From Saprospiraceae bacterium (GTDB lineage: Bacteria; Bacteroidota; Bacteroidia; Chitinophagales; Saprospiraceae): a DNA stretch of 57,839 nt. Both the position numbers and the translations under genes were made by a program. Shown here in pieces: positions 52,462 to 57,839 of this stretch. The first letter of the stretch is position 1; each line of letters starts with the position of its first letter. The notes below the pieces were generated by a model. The model had not been told where the DNA came from. It worked only from the letters and a program-made list of their open reading frames with translations, and made no database searches. The DNA lies in NCBI GenBank assembly GCA_027488135.1, contig JAIYCH010000125.1, forward strand, positions 1 to 57,839, written 5' to 3'.

Positions 52462-55347
52462 ATGTGGTTTAAAGTTGGCGTTCTTTTTGTTTTGTCCTAT
52501 TTAGTTATTGGAAATATTTCAGGCTATAGTCAAAACAATCTGGTAAAGGGAAAGGTACTCGATGCGGAAATGAATTCACCATTGCCAGGTGCAAATGTAT
52601 TTTTAAAGGGTAATTCCACCATCGGTGCAACGACTGATCTGGATGGGAATTTCCTGATTAAAATTCCAGCGGGAGATCAAATTTTAGTCTTTTCGTATTT
52701 AGGATTTAAAGATCTGGAAAAGGAGATTAAAGGTGGAAAGGATGAAAACATCTCATTGGTGATAAAAATGGAGTCTGATGCCGTGATGGGACAGGAAGTT
52801 GTGATTACAGGTCAATTATTAGGTCAGGCAAAGGCTATTAATCAGCAATTAAGTGCAGAATCCATTGCAAACATCGTTTCCTCTGATAGAATTCAGGAAT
52901 TACCCGATGTAAATGCAGCCGAGGCTATCGCCAGGCTTCCTGGTGTAGCCATAAACAGAAGTGGAGGTGAAGGAACTAAGATTGTTATCAGGGGGTTGGA
53001 GCCCAAATTTAATGCCATAACGGTAAATGGGGTGAGAATGCCTGCCAATTCGGCCAATGACCGGTCTGTTGACTTGTCATTGATTTCACCTGAGATGTTA
53101 GACGGTATTGAAGTTTTTAAATCTCCGCTACCCGATATGGACGGCGAAGCGATAGGTGGAACGGTCAATTTAAAACTTAGAAAAGCACCAGCGGGACTCA
53201 AGATGCTGGGAAAATTATTAGGCGGCTATAATAACTTAAATAATGACCTTAAAGATTATAAAGGGGTTTTTCAGATAAGTGACCGTGTTTTCAATAAAAA
53301 TCTGGGCATCGTTGCACAGGGAAGTGCGGAAAGATTTAATAGAGGTGGAGATGTTGTCAGTTATTCATGGAGACAGGGTAGAACAGATCCAGCTACGGGT
53401 AATACCGCCATTGACGGAAATACTTTGGCTTTTGAAGACGGCCGCGAGATTAGAGAGAGATTAAACGGTAGTGTAAATCTTGATTATACTTTAAAAAAGC
53501 ATACTTTTTCACTTTTCGGCATATATAGTCAAACAGACAGGAATCAATTTAGCCTTCGAAATTCTTATAATCCAGTTACTTCAAGTATCAATTATGAGAG
53601 TTCTGCTACGGATAATTCATTGAAAATGAATTCTGTGGCATTGAGTGCCACCCATCCAGTGGGTAAATTATTGATTGACTGGAGTTTGTCAAATGCGGTT
53701 ACGTTAGGAAAAACACCTTATGATTTTTCCATGAGATTTGTGGATGAGGCCAATCAATTTGATGCATCATTAAACCGGATGGGACACCCTCGAACCTTTT
53801 TTGATGCTGCGAATCCAGATTTGAATTCTTCCTTTTTAAGGAGCAACGATTATGTGAATAGTCAAACCAAAGAAAATTCTAAAACAGCTTTTGTCAATTT
53901 TAAATTACCTATTTCTATTGGTAAATGGTTGGGTGGTTATCTAAAAGCCGGAGGAAAATATTACTCAAGCGACCGTGATAGAAATTACGATTTACTTTCT
54001 GAGGGATTTTATTATTTAGGGTCTGCGGAAGCCAGACGAGCTGCAAACCAGTATAAAGAACCTTTGATTTATTCTTCTTTAAATGGCAACCTCATTAGTA
54101 TAAAAAACTTTTTGGAAGCAGATAACAATCAAGAGAATTTCTATGGTGAAAATGGAGAGCCTATCAATTTTGATGCGAAGATTTCTCCTGAAATAATGCG
54201 TAAATGGTTTGATGCTCAATTACCTGTATTGAATAAAGACCGTAGTGGTATAGTTAACAATTACAAGTTAAAAGAAACGGTATCAGCTGCTTACGCTATG
54301 ATTAAGCTGGAAATTGGTAAAAAGTTAACCATTATTCCTGGTTTCCGCTACGAATATTCCAATAACACCTACAGCGCAGGGTTTACCAATATAAGCGGAA
54401 GATATGGTGTGAATGGTGAGTATAAAGACACTACCACTTATAGGAAGTACGGCGAATTTTTACCTCACTTACATTTAAAGCTTCAGCCTTTAAACTGGTT
54501 AGACATCAGAGGGTCAATGGCTGCAACTTTGGCAAGACCTGACTATAATTTCATCACGCCAAGAGCCTTAATTGACGATAATGACACAAACATCAATGCG
54601 GGTAATCCAAATTTACAACATGCAAAAGCGATGAATTACGATTTAAACGTTTCAGCATATAAAGGCGGATTAGGATTAATAACTTTTGGGGTATTTTATA
54701 AAGATGTTAAAAATATCTTTGTACCGTGGAACATTCAACTGACAGATAAAGCGATGGCTGCAGCAAATGGCTGGACAGGATATTCTGGGTATGAATTAAA
54801 CTCATACACTAATTTGCCAAAATCAAGTGTCTGGGGTTACGAAGCAGATATTCAAACAAATTTAAGTTTTTTACCAAAACCATTTAATGGAGTAGTATTT
54901 AACTTAAATTATTCCAGATTATATTCTGAGACGGAAGTATTCTTTTTGACTTCGGAAACGGTTCTTATCAGACCATTCCCTCCTATTTTCCAAACAACCT
55001 ATACCAGCCAGGTTAGAAAGGTAAATATGCCTAGTCAGGCTCCACATATTTTCAATATGAGTGTTGGTTACGACTTAAAATCTTTTTCAGCGAGAGTTTC
55101 AGCTATATTTCAGGGAACGAAACCAAATAGTTACTCTTTAAATAAAGATTTTGATAGGTTCAATCTACAATTTTGGCGCTGGGATGCATCTATCAGACAG
55201 GGTTTTGGAAGGAATTGGAGTGTATTTCTAAATCTAAACAATGTTAGTAATCAACAAGATATTTCTTTTACTAGAAGTATTGCATATATCAACACGATAC
55301 AAACTTATGGTTTTACTGGAACCATTGGACTTCAGTACAAATTGTAA
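52462..55347 (+). CDS. Polysaccharide-type TonB-dependent receptor
   Basis: The 961-residue protein is an outer-membrane importer of large ligands. It has a signal peptide (VLFVLSYLVIGNISGYSQ), a carboxypeptidase-D-like domain at about 27-110 (VKGKVLDAEMNSPLPGANV), and a plug with DRIQELPDVNAAEAIARLPGVAI and RGLEPKFNAITVNGVRMP, then NDRSVDLSLISPEMLDGIEVF and DGEAIGGTVNLK. This plug resembles the TonB-Xanth-Caul receptors of polysaccharide loci in Proteobacteria. The barrel closes with GFTGTIGLQYKL. No SusD gene follows; instead a type-IX-sorted beta-helix protein starts 30 bases downstream. Confidence 0.93.
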   Translation: MWFKVGVLFVLSYLVIGNISGYSQNNLVKGKVLDAEMNSPLPGANVFLKGNSTIGATTDLDGNFLIKIPAGDQILVFSYLGFKDLEKEIKGGKDENISLVIKMESDAVMGQEVVITGQLLGQAKAINQQLSAESIANIVSSDRIQELPDVNAAEAIARLPGVAINRSGGEGTKIVIRGLEPKFNAITVNGVRMPANSANDRSVDLSLISPEMLDGIEVFKSPLPDMDGEAIGGTVNLKLRKAPAGLKMLGKLLGGYNNLNNDLKDYKGVFQISDRVFNKNLGIVAQGSAERFNRGGDVVSYSWRQGRTDPATGNTAIDGNTLAFEDGREIRERLNGSVNLDYTLKKHTFSLFGIYSQTDRNQFSLRNSYNPVTSSINYESSATDNSLKMNSVALSATHPVGKLLIDWSLSNAVTLGKTPYDFSMRFVDEANQFDASLNRMGHPRTFFDAANPDLNSSFLRSNDYVNSQTKENSKTAFVNFKLPISIGKWLGGYLKAGGKYYSSDRDRNYDLLSEGFYYLGSAEARRAANQYKEPLIYSSLNGNLISIKNFLEADNNQENFYGENGEPINFDAKISPEIMRKWFDAQLPVLNKDRSGIVNNYKLKETVSAAYAMIKLEIGKKLTIIPGFRYEYSNNTYSAGFTNISGRYGVNGEYKDTTTYRKYGEFLPHLHLKLQPLNWLDIRGSMAATLARPDYNFITPRALIDDNDTNINAGNPNLQHAKAMNYDLNVSAYKGGLGLITFGVFYKDVKNIFVPWNIQLTDKAMAAANGWTGYSGYELNSYTNLPKSSVWGYEADIQTNLSFLPKPFNGVVFNLNYSRLYSETEVFFLTSETVLIRPFPPIFQTTYTSQVRKVNMPSQAPHIFNMSVGYDLKSFSARVSAIFQGTKPNSYSLNKDFDRFNLQFWRWDASIRQGFGRNWSVFLNLNNVSNQQDISFTRSIAYINTIQTYGFTGTIGLQYKL

Positions 55348-55377
55348 AAATTAATTATTTACACAAAACGGAATCTT

Positions 55378-56970
55378 ATGAAAAAAACATTACCCATTTT
55401 ATTTTTGTTAGCTCTCTTCATGAACACGACAAATTTGCTTGCCCAGAGAATTGTGGTGATTGATCCAAGCACTGATTTAGCAAAACCTAAAGATATTTAT
55501 CCAGTTATTATGGGTGATACGCTTGCAGGTGGAGTAAGAAAAGATGTTAACACCATATACAAATTAAAAAATGGATCTGTCTATGTATTGTCGGCGCCAT
55601 TAGTTAACAAATCGACATGGACTTTACATATTGAAGCAACAGATCTTGCGAATGTAAAAGTTAAACCCTATTTAACCCGTATTCCCAATGCCTCTGGTGC
55701 CTACCCAAATTATATTCTTTCAGAGGGAAATTTAATTTTGAAGAATCTATGGATGGTTACCGCGGAAAAAGGACCTGCAGAAGAACATGAGAGTGCAAAG
55801 TTCATTATTTCAGGAGCCAATACCCGGGTAATTATTGATAATTGTATTATTGAAAAAGACAGAGGCGGATTGGTTCGTTTAGGCGCTAATAATGCAAAAG
55901 TATATGTAACAAATTGTCAGCTTAGAAACGGAGGAAACAGAAAAATTTTCCAGGGAAATGGCAGAGCTGTTGATGCCAGAACCTTTAATTTTGATACGCT
56001 TATTGTAAGGAATACCCTTATGCACAATTTGGTAGACAGAGTGTTCAGATCAATGGGTGCTGCGGTAAGACATAATTACATTGAATTTGACCAGAATACT
56101 GTTTTTAATATTGGTGGACGTCATGGTTCTTTTCAATTTGGAAAAGTGAAGGAAGTTAAATTCACTAATAACTTACTGATAAACCCTCTGATGATGGGTA
56201 CGGTTAAATCTCAATTAGATGAACAGACCCAACCAGATAAAGAGGCAAAGAAAATCTTTACCGTAGATACTCTTTACACAGATAGTAAGTTTACTTTTGC
56301 AAGTAATAATATCTTCTTTACAGAAGACATATTAAATATTTTTAATGCAAATGATACAGTTGACAGACCAGCCGTTTATTCTAAGTTGTTACTTGACAAA
56401 CTGGGTAGCTCTGCAGCTTCTACTTATTTTGAGGAGCCATTAAAATTGAATAATGTTCCGATGAATATCACACAGTTTATTGTTGATATTTACAAGGATA
56501 TTACCTCAAAAAATATGTTTGATTTTATAGTTGAAGATATAGCCTATAAAGGTACTCCTTGGGATTTTGGTAATCTTTTCGACTTTTCAAAATTAGATCC
56601 ATGCGTACCTTCCACAACCAAGTCAGCAAAAGCAAGTACGACGGGAGGACCTATTGGGGTTTTAAACTTTTGTGCCGTTGCTACATCCAATGAAGAATTG
56701 GCTTGGAATAATTGGTTGAAGTTATCCATAAATCCTAATCCAATGTCTGGAAATGGATTCATTGAATATGAATTACCAGCGGCAACACAGGTCGATTTAT
56801 CTATTTATAACCTAATGGGACAGAGAATGTTGAATATTGTGAATCAAAGACAAGATGCAGGTTTACATAAGATTAATTTTTCTTTACCAACACAATTTAG
56901 CGCCGGTATGTATATTGGTAGATTAGTAACTGAAAAAGGAACTATGTCTTCACAAATTATAGTTCGTTGA
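55378..56970 (+). CDS. Secreted right-handed beta-helix protein with type IX sorting domain
   Basis: The 530-residue protein has a signal peptide (LPILFLLALFMNTTNLLAQ). Residues about 90-330 form repeated beta-coils: VIIDNCIIEKDRGGLVRLGANNAKVYV, IVRNTLMHNLVDRVF, YIEFDQNTVFNIGGRHG, VKFTNNLLINPL, the style of DUF4957/DUF5123 and polysaccharide lyase-6-like proteins. No lyase catalytic residues can be named. Residues about 450-530 are a type A C-terminal sorting domain (SINPNPMSGNGFIEYEL, ending GTMSSQIIVR), so PorQ-type secretion should place it at the surface. It may bind or cleave the imported glycan and take the place of SusD. A small hairpin lies just after the stop. Confidence 0.82.
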   Translation: MKKTLPILFLLALFMNTTNLLAQRIVVIDPSTDLAKPKDIYPVIMGDTLAGGVRKDVNTIYKLKNGSVYVLSAPLVNKSTWTLHIEATDLANVKVKPYLTRIPNASGAYPNYILSEGNLILKNLWMVTAEKGPAEEHESAKFIISGANTRVIIDNCIIEKDRGGLVRLGANNAKVYVTNCQLRNGGNRKIFQGNGRAVDARTFNFDTLIVRNTLMHNLVDRVFRSMGAAVRHNYIEFDQNTVFNIGGRHGSFQFGKVKEVKFTNNLLINPLMMGTVKSQLDEQTQPDKEAKKIFTVDTLYTDSKFTFASNNIFFTEDILNIFNANDTVDRPAVYSKLLLDKLGSSAASTYFEEPLKLNNVPMNITQFIVDIYKDITSKNMFDFIVEDIAYKGTPWDFGNLFDFSKLDPCVPSTTKSAKASTTGGPIGVLNFCAVATSNEELAWNNWLKLSINPNPMSGNGFIEYELPAATQVDLSIYNLMGQRMLNIVNQRQDAGLHKINFSLPTQFSAGMYIGRLVTEKGTMSSQIIVR

Positions 56971-56987
56971 TATTTTGAATAATATGG

Positions 56988-57016
56988 AAGAGAATGTATT
57001 TTTGTTGCATTCTCTT
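56988..57016. repeat. Short inverted repeat between the beta-helix and GH88 genes
   Basis: AAGAGAATG (56988-56996) pairs with CATTCTCTT (57008-57016) around an eleven-base loop that contains a T-run. No U-tract follows the second arm, so it is at most a weak terminator or an RNA-processing hairpin that changes the ratio of the two products. Confidence 0.4.
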
Positions 57017-57036
57017 TCATAAACATCCTTTACCAC

Positions 57037-57839
57037 ATGTTTTTAAAATTTAGTTCGCCTGTATTTTATGGGCTAGGCACTTTTTTTGCCTTAATATTAG
57101 GCTTTTTATGGATTCAACCAGTAAAAAGTAATTGGGTAGAAAAGGAATTAAACCGCATTTATGACAAAGCGGTGAGGGAATTACCCAACCATAAACCAGA
57201 TTCATTAAACTTTCCGAGAACGCTTAACGTAGATGGAAGTCTAATGAATACCCATTCAGGTAGTTGGACGAGTGGATTTTATCCAGGTGTGTTATGGCAG
57301 TTGCACGACTATAAGAATAACGATAAATTGAAAGAAGCTGCTGAAGGTTGGGGAAAATATTTAGAAAAGGAAAAGCTGGATAAAAAGACCCATGACTTAG
57401 GTTTCAAAGTATATTGTAGTTTTGGAAATGGGTACGAAGCCACGAAAAATGAAAATTATAAGGCTATTATTCTTCAGGCTGCCAAAACATTGAGCTCCCG
57501 ATATAATCCTAAAGTTGGTCTCATCCGTTCGTGGGATCATCACAAGGATGTCTGGGATTTTCCAGTGATTATTGATAATCTGATGAATTTGGAAATGCTT
57601 TTTAGAGCAACGACCTGGACAGGAGATTCAAGTTATTACAAAATAGCTTATTCTCATGCTTTTCTCACCATGAAAAATCATTACAGGCCAGATATAAGTT
57701 GTTTTCATGTGGTTGATTACAATCCAAATACAGGAGCCATTCAAAAAAAAGTGACCCATCAGGGTGCATCTGATGCCTCTGCCTGGGCAAGAGGACAGGC
57801 CTGGGGATTATATGGTTACACTATGATATATCGGGAAAC
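57037..57839 (+). CDS. Glycoside hydrolase family 88/105 unsaturated uronyl hydrolase, N-terminal part (cut by window edge)
   Basis: The open frame of 267 codons continues past the right edge. It starts with a hydrophobic anchor (GLGTFFALILGFLWIQPV). The (alpha/alpha)6 GH88 barrel is clear: SGSWTSGFYPGVLWQL at about 70-84, DVWDFPVIIDNLMNLE (active-site Asp region), and the diagnostic ASDASAWARGQAWGLYGY near residues 246-263. GH88 enzymes hydrate the double bond of unsaturated uronides made by polysaccharide lyases, releasing keto-sugars. It lies 66 bases after the beta-helix gene, so a glycan such as a glycosaminoglycan, ulvan or pectin-like polymer is likely. The sulfatase in the same cluster favours a sulfated one. 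Confidence 0.92.
   Translation, partial: MFLKFSSPVFYGLGTFFALILGFLWIQPVKSNWVEKELNRIYDKAVRELPNHKPDSLNFPRTLNVDGSLMNTHSGSWTSGFYPGVLWQLHDYKNNDKLKEAAEGWGKYLEKEKLDKKTHDLGFKVYCSFGNGYEATKNENYKAIILQAAKTLSSRYNPKVGLIRSWDHHKDVWDFPVIIDNLMNLEMLFRATTWTGDSSYYKIAYSHAFLTMKNHYRPDISCFHVVDYNPNTGAIQKKVTHQGASDASAWARGQAWGLYGYTMIYRE

Noticed and set aside
1-57839. CRISPR array, rRNA, complete insertion sequence or prophage
   Set aside because: No evenly spaced direct repeats, no conserved rRNA segments, no transposase or phage structural genes were seen on either strand.

Overview
The window is AT-rich chromosomal DNA from a member of the Bacteroidota, probably an environmental Saprospiria/Chitinophagia-like lineage; genus cannot be read from the sequence. 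The evidence is a type IX secretion gene (porQ) and a secreted protein with a type IX C-terminal sorting domain, TonB-dependent receptors with carboxypeptidase-D-like N-terminal domains, Bacteroidota-type promoters (TTTG, about 20 bases, TAnnTTTG) at several genes, a CzcA-TolC fusion efflux pump and the birA/rsfS/ftsH neighbourhood. A perfect 16-base parS-like palindrome inside thrC suggests that the window lies in the origin-proximal part of the chromosome.

Layout. 1-3.5 kb: the edge of a surface-polysaccharide cluster (two glycosyltransferases, one cut by the window edge, an O-antigen polymerase/ligase-like membrane protein, a DoxX protein). 3.6-4.2 kb: non-coding, with a possible small decayed mobile element. 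4.2-8.9 kb: thrA-thrB-thrC operon. 9.5-11.6 kb: an exported methyltransferase and porQ. 11.6-13.2 kb: a small accessory pocket with a HicA/HicB toxin-antitoxin pair, a broken DUF3024 gene and an attC-like hairpin. 13.2-21.7 kb: a seven-gene co-directional run from birA down to a MORN-repeat lipoprotein (birA, cinA, E2 acyltransferase, TPR/PD40 protein, PQQ-type sugar dehydrogenase, ugd, MORN). 21.8-34.5 kb: housekeeping genes (rsfS, ftsH, peroxiredoxin, clpS, tRNA-Asn, PfkB kinase, rlmN, aminopeptidase P, rpoN, a class III aminotransferase), plus an unusual membrane protein that joins an exported beta-propeller to a cytoplasmic winged-helix-like tail.

34.6-41.6 kb: a GH25 lysozyme, tRNA-Val with a textbook Bacteroidota promoter and terminator, and a heavy-metal efflux operon (His-rich small protein, CzcA-TolC fusion, CzcB adaptor). 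41.6-57.8 kb: accessory carbohydrate and surface genes: a TonB receptor, a GH20-like hydrolase, a TolB-like protein, an AAA ATPase with a striking tandem palindromic operator over its predicted start site, a Gfo/Idh/MocA oxidoreductase with a DinB partner, a sulfatase, a polysaccharide-type TonB receptor without a SusD partner, a type-IX-sorted beta-helix protein and a truncated GH88 unsaturated uronyl hydrolase. The last group (50.8-57.8 kb) looks like a locus for a sulfated, uronic-acid-containing polysaccharide: receptor for uptake, sulfatase to desulfate, a beta-helix protein to bind or cleave, and GH88 to finish unsaturated oligosaccharides.

The most unusual signals are the GTAAC/GTTAC operator at the AAA ATPase, the parS-like site in thrC, the propeller-membrane-winged-helix protein, the signal peptide buried inside the CzcA-TolC fusion, and the DUF3024 remnant followed by an attC-like hairpin beside HicAB. 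All calls are from reading the sequence; no database search was run.
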